A DNA stretch of 64,000 bases from Gemmatimonadales bacterium UBA2989 (GTDB lineage: Bacteria; Gemmatimonadota; Gemmatimonadetes; Longimicrobiales; Gaopeijiaceae). Positions within the stretch are counted from its first letter, which is position 1, and each line of letters opens with the position of its first letter. The stretch covers positions 31,880 through 95,879 of the forward strand of contig DEAF01000034.1 of NCBI GenBank assembly GCA_002346625.1, given 5' to 3'. Shown in pieces: positions 8,427 to 18,064 of this stretch. The notes under the pieces are model-generated. The model had not been told where the DNA came from. It made no database searches and saw only the letters and a list, made by a program, of their open reading frames with translations. The translations under genes were made by a program, and so were the position numbers.

Positions 8427-9122
8427 ATGAACTTTGACACCTTTGATGTTATTACCCTTGATTGTTATGGGACTCTCATCGATTGGGAAGCTGGTATTGT
8501 CGCAGCATTACGTCCTATCTTGGCCCGCCACGATGTGATTGTCAGAAATGAAGAAATCCTAGCACTTTTTGGTGAGATAGAGTCTTCTCTTGAGAGTGAG
8601 GAATATCGTCCTTATCGTAACATCTTAGATGGTGTAGTAGATGGCTTTGGGAAGTATTTTAGCTTTGAACCGTCAAAGTCAGAGTGCAAGTCTCTTGCTG
8701 AATCTATAAGAAGGTGGCCTCCTTTCACCGATACTGTAGAATCTCTTAGGACACTGAAAAATCACTACCGCCTGGCAGTAATTTCTAATATCGACGATGA
8801 TCTCTTTGCATATAGTGCCAAAAAACTTGGGGTGGAATTCGATGATGTGGTAACGGCCCAACAGGTCGGTGCCTATAAGCCTTCATTGAAGAACTTCTTT
8901 GCCGCTTTTGAAAGATTAGAATGTGGCCCGGAAAGAGTGTTGCACGTAGCCCAAAGCATCTATCACGACATCTGTCCTGCTCGTGAGATAGGGTTATCTT
9001 GCGTATGGGTTGACCGCAGAAAAAATCAGAGGGGCTCAGGCGCAACAGCAAGGGCAACTTCCGAGCCGGATTTCGAAGTACCAGACCTGAAGACCCTTAT
9101 ACTGTTAATGGGCCTCGGATAG
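8427..9122 (+). CDS. HAD-superfamily hydrolase, haloacid dehalogenase type II-like
   Basis: A 231-residue cytosolic hydrolase. Motif I is LDCYGTLIDW with nucleophile D12, motif II is VISNIDDD, motif III is the Lys in GAYKPSLKNF, and motif IV is HVAQSIYHDICPA. The sequence around motifs I and IV is closest to L-2-haloacid dehalogenase-like members, many of which act as phosphatases. No ribosome site of strength precedes the ATG. It is followed after 42 bases by an exported protein gene. The substrate cannot be told. Confidence 0.85.
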   Translation: MNFDTFDVITLDCYGTLIDWEAGIVAALRPILARHDVIVRNEEILALFGEIESSLESEEYRPYRNILDGVVDGFGKYFSFEPSKSECKSLAESIRRWPPFTDTVESLRTLKNHYRLAVISNIDDDLFAYSAKKLGVEFDDVVTAQQVGAYKPSLKNFFAAFERLECGPERVLHVAQSIYHDICPAREIGLSCVWVDRRKNQRGSGATARATSEPDFEVPDLKTLILLMGLG

Positions 9123-9164
9123 GTTGTGTTGAGGTAAAGATAGTTTGACGACAGGGGGAGCATT

Positions 9165-9773
9165 ATGAATAGCATTTCTAAACTTCTGAATCTAATATTA
9201 TTGGCGTCAATCCAATTCCAGCTACAAGGGCAAGAAGTTCCTCGGGATATTCTGATCGCTCAAGCTGTAGCTGCTGCTCCTGAAACATTTAGGGATGGAG
9301 CTGAAGTCCGGGCACATAAAAAGGATGGCGGGCTTTGGACTGTGCGAGAAGGGAACAATGAAATGATTTGTATAGCTGACATTCCCGGGGATGAGCGCTT
9401 TGCTTCAGCATGCTATCACGTGTCTCTAGAATCTTTCATGCAGCGTGGTCGTGAGCTTTCGGAGATGGGCTTGAAGGGGATGGAACGCCAAGAACATCGT
9501 TGGCGAGAAGTGGATGAAGGCAAGATATCCATGCCGAATGCAGCTATGGTTTACAATTTATTAGGTGAGGTAAAAAACTTCGATTCCACCACATTACACA
9601 TGGAAGAGGGTACTCGTGTCCATGCTACATATATTCCATATGCCACTGTGGAGAGCACAGGCCTTAGTCCTGAGCCCAACCAAGGTGGTCCCTGGATTAT
9701 GTTTTCTGGGAAACCTTCCGCTCATATAATGTTTTCCTTCAAAGGAAACTCCGAAAAGGAACAACATAAATGA
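9165..9773 (+). CDS. Exported protein of unknown function
   Basis: A 202-residue protein with AGGGGGAG before its ATG and a signal peptide covering about residues 1-22 (LQGQ end). The mature part is not recognised; it has a WTVREGNNEMICIAD block, one Cys pair (ICIA and ACYH) and an acidic, His-containing middle. Its stop codon overlaps the start of the M55 aminopeptidase gene (ATGA), so the two are probably translated together and the exported protein may act with that peptidase. No metal or nucleophile motif stands out. Confidence 0.72.
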   Translation: MNSISKLLNLILLASIQFQLQGQEVPRDILIAQAVAAAPETFRDGAEVRAHKKDGGLWTVREGNNEMICIADIPGDERFASACYHVSLESFMQRGRELSEMGLKGMERQEHRWREVDEGKISMPNAAMVYNLLGEVKNFDSTTLHMEEGTRVHATYIPYATVESTGLSPEPNQGGPWIMFSGKPSAHIMFSFKGNSEKEQHK

Positions 9774-10690
9774 TGACAATCCGTTCTAGCTCAGTCGTTA
9801 TTATGGAATTGTTAATGACATTAATATTCGCGATTTGCCCTATTAATGTTTTAAGTCAAGAAGGCTTGAAGGTGCATATTTCTGCAGATATGGAAGGTGT
9901 AGTGGGTGCTGTGACCAGTGAGCAGCTTGGGCCTAAGGGATTTGAATATCAGCGTTTCAGAGAGTTTATGACTAATGAGGTCAACGTAGCGATAAAAGCT
10001 GCTCGTAGTGCAGGGGCTACAGAGATAGTGGTCGCGGATTCTCATGGAAATGGACAAAATCTTCTTATGGAAAAACTTCCCGCCGATATCAAATTGGTGC
10101 GGTCATGGCCTAGACCCTTGGGGATGATGCAAGGAATTGATGAGACTTTTGATGCTGCCATATTTTTAGGTTATCACTCCAGCACTACTAATCCCAAAGG
10201 GGTTCGTGCACATACTATGTCTAGTGCCAATTTAGCAGGAGTGAAGATCAATGGTATAGATATGCCTGAAGCTGGCATTAATGCAGCTATCGCAGGCCAT
10301 TTCGGTGTTCCTGTTGTTATGATATCGGGCGATGATGCTATCGTAGAAGAGGCTAGAGGGCTTATCGGTGACATAGGAGGAGCTGTAGTTAAGTGGAGTT
10401 ATGGCTTCCACTCTGCTAAGACTCTTATGCCGGAAGCTGCGTATTCTCTTATTGGCAAGACTGTTACAAACAGTCTTGAGCGCATCGATGAGATTCAGCC
10501 ATATCAGTTTAAAAGCCCTATCGAAGTAGAGGTTACATTCAAGAGTTATATGCCAGCAGAAGTGCTTAGCTATTTATCTAATGTGGAAAGGTTGGATGCA
10601 CACACGGTAGGGTTTGTGCTAAGTGATATGTTGGAAGTGGCCACGTTTCTCCAATTCATATCTCACTACAACATTTCCTTAACGCCTTAG
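9770..10690 (+). CDS. Exported M55-family D-aminopeptidase (DppA-like)
   Basis: Zinc-dependent aminopeptidase related to DppA, which removes D-amino acids from peptides. Residues 1-29 look like a signal peptide, so unlike cytosolic DppA it is probably exported. The zinc ligands fit by sequence and spacing: D40 and E42 in ISADMEGV, H92 in DSHGNG, H136 in GYHSS and E167 in MPEAGINAA. The spacings 40-92-136 equal the 8-60-104 of DppA. Length is 306 residues. It overlaps the preceding exported unknown by four bases. Peptidoglycan-derived or dietary D-peptides are possible substrates. Confidence 0.87.
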   Translation: MMTIRSSSVVIMELLMTLIFAICPINVLSQEGLKVHISADMEGVVGAVTSEQLGPKGFEYQRFREFMTNEVNVAIKAARSAGATEIVVADSHGNGQNLLMEKLPADIKLVRSWPRPLGMMQGIDETFDAAIFLGYHSSTTNPKGVRAHTMSSANLAGVKINGIDMPEAGINAAIAGHFGVPVVMISGDDAIVEEARGLIGDIGGAVVKWSYGFHSAKTLMPEAAYSLIGKTVTNSLERIDEIQPYQFKSPIEVEVTFKSYMPAEVLSYLSNVERLDAHTVGFVLSDMLEVATFLQFISHYNISLTP

Positions 10691-10691
10691 G

Positions 10692-10707
10692 GTCCGTACT
10701 TACGGAC
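10692..10707. terminator. Inverted repeat between convergent genes
   Basis: GTCCGTA at 10692-10698 and TACGGAC at 10701-10707 form a perfect seven-pair repeat at the meeting point of the M55 and DUF2007 genes, overlapping the stop of the latter. There is no T run, so a role in ending both transcripts is only possible. Confidence 0.35.
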
Positions 10708-10957
10708 ATTCATCGTATTCAACGTTTTGGGACATTCCGACATCATTAAGAACCTTACAGGCTTGCTGCCTATCTTCCTCTCGTACCAATATCCTAGCTG
10801 GATTCACGAAAGACAGGCCAACGTCCATTCCACCTGCATCATCGATTAAGAGGGCCGCCTGTATACCGGCATCTTCTAGGTAGCCGTGGGCCAGCTCTGC
10901 CTGATGGCGGTAGTGGAAGCGAGCTACCACTATAGTGGTGATCGGATTTTTGTTCAT
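10700..10957 (-). CDS. DUF2007-domain protein
   Basis: An 85-residue protein matching the DUF2007 (putative signal-transducing protein) pattern: the ITTIVVARFHYRHQAELAHGYLEDAGI start, a middle strand ARILVREED and the closing helix QQACKVLNDVG. The fold is a small ferredoxin-like unit. Members often sit as single genes with unknown function and may sense or bind a ligand. It converges with the M55 gene and diverges from the esterase gene, sharing a 119-base promoter gap with the latter. Confidence 0.75.
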   Translation of the reverse strand: MNKNPITTIVVARFHYRHQAELAHGYLEDAGIQAALLIDDAGGMDVGLSFVNPARILVREEDRQQACKVLNDVGMSQNVEYDECP

Positions 10958-11076
10958 ACTGTAACTCGATGTTGTCGGTCAGTAATGTTATCCTCTCCCT
11001 GCCTCCTTAGCTATCTTAGAGGGAAGGCTGAGTTTGTCTGTGCGATCTTTGATTCTGATTAGGAGCCCAGTTTTAA

Positions 11077-11733
11077 ATGGATGAGCGACACATAAAGATT
11101 TCCAGGACAGCTCGTTATTTTATCCTAGGTGCTATCAATTCCGATACCCGTCAATTGTGGTTGGTATGTCATGGCTATCGGCAACTTGCTAGGCGTTTTT
11201 TGGATCGTTTTCAAAAACTAGATGATGGTTCTCGTGTTATCGTGGCACCTGAGGGATTGTCGCGTTTTTATTTGGAAGAAAATGGGGTTCGGGAATCGGA
11301 TAAAATAGGAGCTACTTGGATGACCCGAGAAGATCGAATGAATGAAATTCGTGACTATATAGGGTATCTTGATGAGGTTCTTGAAAATGTACAAGAAGGG
11401 TTAGCGGAGCCACTTGAAAGTCTGATCGTACTAGGGTTTTCTCAGGGAGTACACACAGCTTGCCGTTGGGTAATTGCCGGAGATATGCCAGTAAAAAATT
11501 TGATTTGTTGGGGTGCTTATCCACCCGATGACCTGGATCTAGAGCGAGGTCCAGGTCGCCTTGCTGACTCTGGGTTGATTTTGGTTCGTGGCTTGTCTGA
11601 TCGTCGAGCAATGGAAGAAAGTCATCATATGCAAGAAGAAAGATTGTTTAAGATGAACGTTCCATTTCGTACACTTACACATCCAGGAGGCCATGATTTG
11701 GATGCAGGCCTACTGCAAAATCTTGCCGGATGA
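11077..11733 (+). CDS. Alpha/beta hydrolase, carboxylesterase/phospholipase-like
   Basis: A 218-residue cytosolic serine hydrolase. The nucleophile is S122 in GFSQG; the likely acid is the Asp in the late GLSDR segment and the His is in HPGGHDLD near the C-terminus. The oxyanion segment LVCHGYRQ is near residue 32. Size and motif layout match the phospholipase/carboxylesterase family. No signal peptide. It ends 13 bases from convergent murB. The natural ester is unknown. Confidence 0.85.
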   Translation: MDERHIKISRTARYFILGAINSDTRQLWLVCHGYRQLARRFLDRFQKLDDGSRVIVAPEGLSRFYLEENGVRESDKIGATWMTREDRMNEIRDYIGYLDEVLENVQEGLAEPLESLIVLGFSQGVHTACRWVIAGDMPVKNLICWGAYPPDDLDLERGPGRLADSGLILVRGLSDRRAMEESHHMQEERLFKMNVPFRTLTHPGGHDLDAGLLQNLAG

Positions 11734-11746
11734 AACTAATAATTAA

Positions 11747-12691
11747 TTAAAACTCGCCCACGAAAGTTATCTCGGGAATCAAATCATAACCCTGCTCACG
11801 GGCTACAGTTTCTTGGGCTAGATTGATAAGAGTCCTTACATCTGAGGCCGTAGCTCCTCCGAGATTTACAATTACGTTAGCATGTCGAGAGAATATTTGA
11901 GCGTTGCCGTACCTTTTCCCCTTTAATCCACATTCGTCGATCAACCTCCCCGCTCCAATGCCTTCAATTTTTTGGAATATAGATCCGGCGCTGGGATTTA
12001 TCTGAAGATCTGGGTGCCTGCTTTTACGCCATTCAATGTTTTCTGACATAATCTTACGGATTTCATTTTCTGGGGCTTGTGTAAGACGGAAATCCACTGA
12101 AATCACAACGTCTTCTCGGCTATGCAGGATGCTGTAGTCGTATCCGAATTCAAAATAATCTCGATCCACTATACATCTATTGCCTTCTTCGGTTAAGATC
12201 TCTGCGGACTCTACTATTTCATCAATAAATATTGTCCGTTCTCTATTTGGTGCTGGGGATAGGAAGTGGAGATTTTGCCACATAGCCCCTCCTACGGTAC
12301 TAGGTATTCCCACGAAGTGATGGAGTCCGGCTAGGTTACGAGTAACAGTGGCTTCGATAAGATCTGGATATGTTTCTACTCCGGCGCCAGCTCTTACCAA
12401 AGTAGTTTCAGGGAAATCAATTCCATCTACTTCGCAACGGATCACCAAACCACGAAAGCCACCGTCGCCTACTAGTATATTGGCTCCTTTGCCTAACAAA
12501 AAATAAGGAATTCCTGTTTCTCGGACAGCTAAGACCGATGAGGCCAACTCGTCGGCATTACGAGCACGAAACATCCGATCTGCAGTCCCGCCAATCCTGA
12601 ATGTGGTCAAAGGTGCTAATGGTGCGTCTATTTCTAGTCGTTCTGGGCCCAAAATGCACTCGAGCTTACTAAAGTCTGGTATATCTACCAT
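11747..12691 (-). CDS. murB: UDP-N-acetylenolpyruvoylglucosamine reductase
   Basis: MurB, the FAD enzyme that reduces enolpyruvyl-UDP-GlcNAc to UDP-MurNAc with NADPH in peptidoglycan synthesis. 314 residues. Visible parts are the FAD-domain start TFRIGGTADRMF, the LLGKGANILVGDGGF loop, GIPSTVGGAMWQN, the catalytic Ser segment NPSAGSIFQKI, the GLKGKRYGNAQIFSRHANVIVN region and the terminal catalytic Glu in PEITFVG. The GGAMWQN segment departs from the common GGA-x-N-G-A-Y-G form. It stands alone, away from a mur cluster, transcribed opposite to its neighbours. Confidence 0.95.
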   Translation of the reverse strand: MVDIPDFSKLECILGPERLEIDAPLAPLTTFRIGGTADRMFRARNADELASSVLAVRETGIPYFLLGKGANILVGDGGFRGLVIRCEVDGIDFPETTLVRAGAGVETYPDLIEATVTRNLAGLHHFVGIPSTVGGAMWQNLHFLSPAPNRERTIFIDEIVESAEILTEEGNRCIVDRDYFEFGYDYSILHSREDVVISVDFRLTQAPENEIRKIMSENIEWRKSRHPDLQINPSAGSIFQKIEGIGAGRLIDECGLKGKRYGNAQIFSRHANVIVNLGGATASDVRTLINLAQETVAREQGYDLIPEITFVGEF

Positions 12692-12950
12692 AGTAAAATT
12701 ATTTCTCTGAGTTATTTAAATGCTAATTTTGATAAGGAAAGATATTATAGCATTAGATTTGCAGAAACAGATATGCAGGAAATGGACCATCTCTAGACCA
12801 TGTGAAGTATTATTGCTATCCCAATAAACTAAGCTTCTAGTACTAAAGGAAAGCTCTGTCAGCGTAAGATCTATAGATTGACAGGTGTGCTCTGAGTCTG
12901 CGAAGTTACCAGGCTTTGAGATTGCCAAAAACCAAGGACTGGCCACCCAG

Positions 12951-14570
12951 ATGCTTAAATCTGTAAGAACCCGACTCTTTATCATTGTGTCATTGATTGC
13001 CATTAGTGTCGGCTATCTAGCAACCAATGAAATTAAGCTAGGCTTAGATCTACAGGGGGGAATGCATTTGGTGTTGGAGGTGGACGACCCTGAAGGCGCT
13101 ATGACAGCGGAGGATCGTTCCGATGCCATTGATAGGGCAGAGCGTATTTTGCGCACGCGAATCGACGAATTTGGAGTTGAAGAACCACTAATTCAGAAGA
13201 TTGGGTCCGAGAGGATTATTGTTGAATTACCGGGTATTGGAGATGAGGGTCGAGCTAAGAACCTAATCCAACAATCAGCATTTCTTGAGTTCAAGCTTGT
13301 TCTTCCCGTGACAAATTTGGAGCCTGCTCTTAGCAGAATTGATCGTCAGATTGTTGGTGCTTTAGGCGTTGATTCATTACGTGAGATGGGAAGTGATGCG
13401 GAAGGTCCTTCACAGGACATCCAAGATTTAATCTTCTCTAGTCCTGAGGCTGATTCAGTTCAACCGGAATCCATTACTTCGGAAGACGAAGAGTCTTTGG
13501 AAGAAGATGAGTCAGTAAATCTGAGACCGTTTACTGCTCTCTTGGCTTCTGGTGATCTCCAGGGAACGTATTTGGTTGCTCTTGAAGATATCGAAAAGGC
13601 TGAAGTTTTTCTTTCACTGCCTGAAGTTCAGATAGCATTACCTAGGGACATATCTCTTCACTGGGAAACGGATCCAATCGGAATTGGAGCTCGAACATAT
13701 TTACGCCTATACGTTACTGAAGATGAGGCTTTTATGACGGGCGAACAGCTTGAAACAGCTGGGGCACAAAGAGATCCTCAATTCAATCAAGCTCAAGTAA
13801 CTTTCCAGTTGAACCGAGCTGGAGGGAGGAAATTCTCACAATTTACCACACAACACGTGGGTGATAACATCGCTATCATCCTGGATGATGAAGTTGTTAG
13901 TGCTCCGGTGGTGCGGGATCGCATTGGTGCAAGTGGGGTCATTGAGATGGGCAATGCTGAAATGTCTGAAGCAGCAGATCTAGCACTTGTGCTTCGAGCC
14001 GGGGCTCTCCCCGCCAAACTAGAAGTTATAGAAGAAAGAACAGTGGGTCCTTCTCTAGGTCAAGATTCGATAGATAGAGGCAAAATTGCTGGATTATTGG
14101 GGATGTCCTTTGTTGTCATTGTCATGATCCTCTACTATAAGGTGGCAGGATTCTTAGCTGTACTAGCTTTGGGATTTTACACTTTATTGGTGTTAGGTGG
14201 ACTTGTTGCCCTTGGCGCCACACTGACTCTGCCAGGAATAGCAGGCTTAATCCTTTCGGTTGGTATGGCGGTGGATGCTAATGTCCTGATTTTTGAAAGG
14301 ATTCGTGAAGAATTGAGTCATGGTCGAGCTATACGTACGGCAGTGGACGAGGGCTTTACACATGCGTTGTCTGCTATTGTAGATGCTAATATTACTACTC
14401 TCATTACAGCACTTATCCTCTTCCAGTTTGGCACTGGCCCCGTAAGGGGTTTTGCTGTCACACTCTCTATCGGCATCGTCGTTTCATTTTTCTCAGCTCT
14501 TTACGTGACACGAACTTTCTTCTTGATGTATTTATCGATGAAGAAATCTTCAGATCCTATCAGTATTTGA
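12951..14570 (+). CDS. secD: Protein translocase subunit SecD
   Basis: Membrane subunit that, with SecF, uses the proton motive force to pull exported proteins across after SecA. 539 residues from the ATG at 12951; a GTG 66 bases earlier adds residues unlike the family. An N-terminal helix is followed by the GLDLQGGMHLVLEVD signature, a large periplasmic region with an acidic stretch (about residues 175-195, poor conservation) and five C-terminal helices starting at the VGPSLGQDSI segment. It lies 10 bases before secF. The 259-base gap to divergent murB should carry the operon promoter. yajC, often the preceding gene, is absent. Confidence 0.95.
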   Translation: MLKSVRTRLFIIVSLIAISVGYLATNEIKLGLDLQGGMHLVLEVDDPEGAMTAEDRSDAIDRAERILRTRIDEFGVEEPLIQKIGSERIIVELPGIGDEGRAKNLIQQSAFLEFKLVLPVTNLEPALSRIDRQIVGALGVDSLREMGSDAEGPSQDIQDLIFSSPEADSVQPESITSEDEESLEEDESVNLRPFTALLASGDLQGTYLVALEDIEKAEVFLSLPEVQIALPRDISLHWETDPIGIGARTYLRLYVTEDEAFMTGEQLETAGAQRDPQFNQAQVTFQLNRAGGRKFSQFTTQHVGDNIAIILDDEVVSAPVVRDRIGASGVIEMGNAEMSEAADLALVLRAGALPAKLEVIEERTVGPSLGQDSIDRGKIAGLLGMSFVVIVMILYYKVAGFLAVLALGFYTLLVLGGLVALGATLTLPGIAGLILSVGMAVDANVLIFERIREELSHGRAIRTAVDEGFTHALSAIVDANITTLITALILFQFGTGPVRGFAVTLSIGIVVSFFSALYVTRTFFLMYLSMKKSSDPISI

Positions 14571-14580
14571 GGTAGAATTC

Positions 14581-15537
14581 ATGAGATTATTCGACCAAGC
14601 CGGATACACTTTTATCGAATGGCGTCGTAGTGCATATGTGTTCTCTGTGGCAGTGATATCATCTGGAATTATTGGAATGCTATACAACACATTTGCTATA
14701 GGGAGCTGGCAGAATTACGGTGTCGACTTCACGGGTGGCTCTCTGATCCAAGTGCAATTTCATGAACCCATTACAGCCGCTGAACTCCGGGAAGCTCTTG
14801 GTGGCTCCCAGGCTCCTCCGATCACTCGTTTTGGTGAAGATGACGAGTTCGTTATCAGGGCTAGCTTGGGTGCTGGAGAGGATGACGCAATAAGATCTCA
14901 AGTCGAAGGACAGCTGGCGTCCGCGATGGGTGATGGCATGTTCGATGTGGTCAGGACAGAGATGGTCGGTCCCAAGATTGGGGGTGAGCTCCAACAGAAG
15001 GCGTCTTTGGCGATTCTCTTCTCTTTTATGCTGACACTTGTCTATTTAGCAATACGATTTGAACTTCGTTTTGGGATGGCAGCTGTAATCGCGACGATTC
15101 ACGATCTCCTGGTAACCTTAGGCTTTTTAGCATTGTTTAGGATCGAGATTGCCTTACCCACTGTCGCAGCTATCCTTACGATTGTCGGATATTCACTAAA
15201 TGATACAATAGTGGTATTCGATAGAGTTAGGGAAAATTTGAATGCCAGGGGCGGCCGTCGTATGGATCCTATTGTTCTTTTAAATCGTTCCATTAACGAA
15301 ACACTTCCGCGTACTGTACTCACTTCGAGTACAACCCTTGCCGTATTGTTCGCTCTTCTTTTCGTGGGTGGCGCGGTTATCCGAGACTTCACCTTGGTGC
15401 TTATACTTGGAGTGGTGGTGGGGACGTATTCTTCCATATTTGTGGCGTCACCTGCACTTCTGGAAATCCAGAATCGCTTAGGAGATAAGTCCTCTCGTCG
15501 CGGAAAAGATAAGAACAGAGCTGCAGTGACTGGGTAG
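14581..15537 (+). CDS. secF: Protein translocase subunit SecF
   Basis: Partner of SecD in the inner membrane, 318 residues. GAGGTAG precedes the ATG. Family features are the NYGVDFTGGSLIQVQF start after the first helix, the EMVGPKIGGEL segment before the second helix, the IVGYSLNDTIVVFDRVREN motif and the RTVLTSSTTLAVLFAL segment. The tail is basic (RRGKDKNRAA). It is separated from tatD by only three bases. Confidence 0.95.
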   Translation: MRLFDQAGYTFIEWRRSAYVFSVAVISSGIIGMLYNTFAIGSWQNYGVDFTGGSLIQVQFHEPITAAELREALGGSQAPPITRFGEDDEFVIRASLGAGEDDAIRSQVEGQLASAMGDGMFDVVRTEMVGPKIGGELQQKASLAILFSFMLTLVYLAIRFELRFGMAAVIATIHDLLVTLGFLALFRIEIALPTVAAILTIVGYSLNDTIVVFDRVRENLNARGGRRMDPIVLLNRSINETLPRTVLTSSTTLAVLFALLFVGGAVIRDFTLVLILGVVVGTYSSIFVASPALLEIQNRLGDKSSRRGKDKNRAAVTG

Positions 15538-15540
15538 CTT

Positions 15541-16305
15541 GTGTTCGACAGCCATTGCCATCTAACGGATAGCAGATTCGATAAAGATCGACTAGATGTA
15601 ATTAGCAGTGCATTGCAAGGTGGAATAACTAGTATGGTTACCATCGCCTCTAACTTTCAGGACACACATGCTGCTGCAGAAATTGCTGCTGGGCATGATG
15701 GGATTTGGTCTACTGCTGGAATTCATCCTCACGAAGTATCACAGGCTCAAGATGATGACCTGAATAAGATTCGGGATTTTGCCATGACCCATCCTGAAGT
15801 GGTTGCCATCGGTGAAACTGGCTTGGATTTTTTCTATGATAACTCTCCTAGGAAACTTCAACAAAAATGGTTTGACAAACAGGCAGAGCTAGCCTGTGAC
15901 ATAGGATTACCATTGGTCATTCATAGTCGTGAGGCAGAAGAAGAAACGATGTCTATGCTTAGAAATGCCCCGTCCTCATCTCGTATGGTTCTCCACTGCT
16001 TTACGGGCAGTATGCAATTATTGGAAGTTGGACTTGAGGCTGGATGTTATTTTTCTTTTTCAGGTTTGATATCATTTGCTAAATTTGATGCCCAACAAGC
16101 TGTCAGGGCGGTTCCCGGCGATCTTATCTTAGCTGAAACAGACTCTCCATACCTTGCGCCTGTTCCATATCGAGGACAACGCAACGAACCTGTTTTTGTT
16201 ACTGAAGTAATCAAGGCCATGGCTAATATTAGAGGCGAAAGTGTTGAGCATATGGCTGAATCTACGACTACTAATGCTAAGCGTTTTTACGCTCTTGGGT
16301 TGTGA
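15541..16305 (+). CDS. tatD: TatD-family metal-dependent DNase
   Basis: A 254-residue hydrolase of the TatD family; members act as 3'-5' DNases in DNA repair and quality control. It starts at GTG 15541. The metal ligands are H5 and H7 in DSHCHL, the Glu in IGETGLDF, His in VIHSREAEEE, His in LHCFTG and the Asp in AETDSPYLAPVPYRG. No signal peptide, so cytosolic. It is the third gene of the secD operon, three bases after secF and ten before mutL. Confidence 0.92.
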   Translation: MFDSHCHLTDSRFDKDRLDVISSALQGGITSMVTIASNFQDTHAAAEIAAGHDGIWSTAGIHPHEVSQAQDDDLNKIRDFAMTHPEVVAIGETGLDFFYDNSPRKLQQKWFDKQAELACDIGLPLVIHSREAEEETMSMLRNAPSSSRMVLHCFTGSMQLLEVGLEAGCYFSFSGLISFAKFDAQQAVRAVPGDLILAETDSPYLAPVPYRGQRNEPVFVTEVIKAMANIRGESVEHMAESTTTNAKRFYALGL

Positions 16306-16315
16306 AAAAAAAGTA

Positions 16316-18064
16316 ATGCCAAGAACTATAGAAGTCCTTCCAGATTCCGTAGCGAATCAGATTGCTGCCGGTGAAATAGTTGAACGTCCTGTTTCTGTGG
16401 TCAAAGAACTCGTAGAGAATGCTTTGGATGCAGGGGCTATTCGTATAGATGTAGACTTGGAACGAGGAGGCAAGCAACGTATTTGTGTGACAGATGATGG
16501 TGTAGGGATGATCCGTGAAGATGCATTGATATCATTGGATCGTCATGCTACGAGCAAGATTCGCACTGCTGTCGATCTCAAGTCAATCAACACATTGGGT
16601 TTCCGGGGAGAGGCGTTGCCATCCATTGCATCAGTTGCACGGATGACTATAGATACCAGAGGTGAAGGCGAAGATGTAGGTACTCGTATTCGTATTAATG
16701 GTGGGACTATAGTAGGTGTTGATGAGTCGCCTCGGCGCCGAGGGACTACTGTGGAGGTCCGCAATCTATTTTTTAATGCTCCTGCAAGGTCTAAATTTTT
16801 AAAAGTGGTTGCTGCTGAAACTCGTGCAGTTAGTGAAGTCGTTACAACTTTGGCCCTGGCTAATGCATCGGTTGGATTCACCCTGAAGTCGGATAATCGT
16901 GTTCTCCTAGATCTGCAGCCAGCGAAAGATCTCACTGCTAGGATTATTGCCATATGGGGCAGAGAGATGGCAGGCACACTTGTTATGTTGGTCTCCGAGT
17001 CAGATGGCATGCAGGTACGTGGTTTAATACAGCGTCCCGATGCTGCTGAGAATGGGCTGCGAAGGACTAATCTTTTTGTAAATGGCCGTCCTTTCCGGGA
17101 CCGCTCTTTAGCGTCTGCAATAGATAGAGGTTATCGCACTACTATATCATCCAAGGTCCGTCCATGGGCCTTTGTGTATTTACATATGCCACCTGGTAGC
17201 GTGGATATAAACGTCCATCCTGCCAAAGCGGAAGTCAGATTCCGATCACTTACTTTAGTAGAAAATTTTATTGAAAAATCTATACGTGAATGCCTAAGTA
17301 CTGAAGCAAGTTCGGCCACCTTTGACACCCAGATAGTTCCACCTCTACCAATGTCAACTATCCGAAAATCTGCTGACCCAAAGGAAGGGAGTGCCCAGAC
17401 AGCGTTCTTTCTTTCTGCTGATGAGACAAAAGAAAGTTACTTGGATGCAGGAAGTCAGGATGAACGAATAAGTGAGGTGTCTTTCACAGAAGAGAGCATA
17501 CGTCTCTGGCAAGTCCTTAATACCTATGTGTTAGCAGAAACTCGTGATGGCATCATTATTATTGATCAACACTCAGCACACGAACGTATTCTTTTTGAAA
17601 AACTTATGAATGCATTCGATGAGGGGGGGCAGACTGGCCAGAGACTTCTTTTTCCTCTTACTGTCAAGCTGTCCAAAGCTGAGTTTCAGGAGGCTGAAAA
17701 TCTAAAAGGTATCCTGAACAGTGTTGGCTTTGAAGTTGAGGGGTTCGGGGGGAATACTATTATTGTGCATGCTGTGCCAGACCCTCATCCCTATTTCGAT
17801 CCACAGCGTTGTTTCTGTGATATGATGGAGGAATTAGTAGAAGGTTCAGATATCACTCGGAGTGCTAAGAATCAACATGAAAAGATTGCCATGATGTTCG
17901 CATGTAAAGGTGCTATCAAGGCTGGCCAGACCATGAATGAGAGTGAGATGCAGGCGCTATTTGATCAGCTTTTTGCCACTGAACTTCCTCATCATGATGT
18001 ACATGGTCGTCCTACAATTGTTCGGCTTGGAAAGAATGAATTGGAGAGAAAGTTTAGACGTTGA
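16316..18064 (+). CDS. mutL: DNA mismatch repair protein MutL
   Basis: MutL links mismatch recognition by MutS to strand removal. 582 residues from the ATG at 16316; the frame upstream only overlaps tatD. The GHKL ATPase motifs are ELVENALDAGA (31-41), TDDGVGM (59-65) and GFRGEALPSI (95-104). The C-terminal part carries DQHSAHERILFE, matching the metal-binding endonuclease motif DQHA(X)2E(X)4E, and an ACKGAIKAG segment. The usual final C-P-H-G-R-P motif reads D-V-H-G-R-P, without its Cys, so nicking activity is likely but unproven. Its TGA shares one base with the miaA start. Confidence 0.95.
   Translation: MPRTIEVLPDSVANQIAAGEIVERPVSVVKELVENALDAGAIRIDVDLERGGKQRICVTDDGVGMIREDALISLDRHATSKIRTAVDLKSINTLGFRGEALPSIASVARMTIDTRGEGEDVGTRIRINGGTIVGVDESPRRRGTTVEVRNLFFNAPARSKFLKVVAAETRAVSEVVTTLALANASVGFTLKSDNRVLLDLQPAKDLTARIIAIWGREMAGTLVMLVSESDGMQVRGLIQRPDAAENGLRRTNLFVNGRPFRDRSLASAIDRGYRTTISSKVRPWAFVYLHMPPGSVDINVHPAKAEVRFRSLTLVENFIEKSIRECLSTEASSATFDTQIVPPLPMSTIRKSADPKEGSAQTAFFLSADETKESYLDAGSQDERISEVSFTEESIRLWQVLNTYVLAETRDGIIIIDQHSAHERILFEKLMNAFDEGGQTGQRLLFPLTVKLSKAEFQEAENLKGILNSVGFEVEGFGGNTIIVHAVPDPHPYFDPQRCFCDMMEELVEGSDITRSAKNQHEKIAMMFACKGAIKAGQTMNESEMQALFDQLFATELPHHDVHGRPTIVRLGKNELERKFRR

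Noticed and set aside
12878..12906. TTGACA at 12878 as the secD promoter
   Set aside because: At 17 or 18 bases downstream the sequence is CGAAGT or GAAGTT, a poor -10 element.
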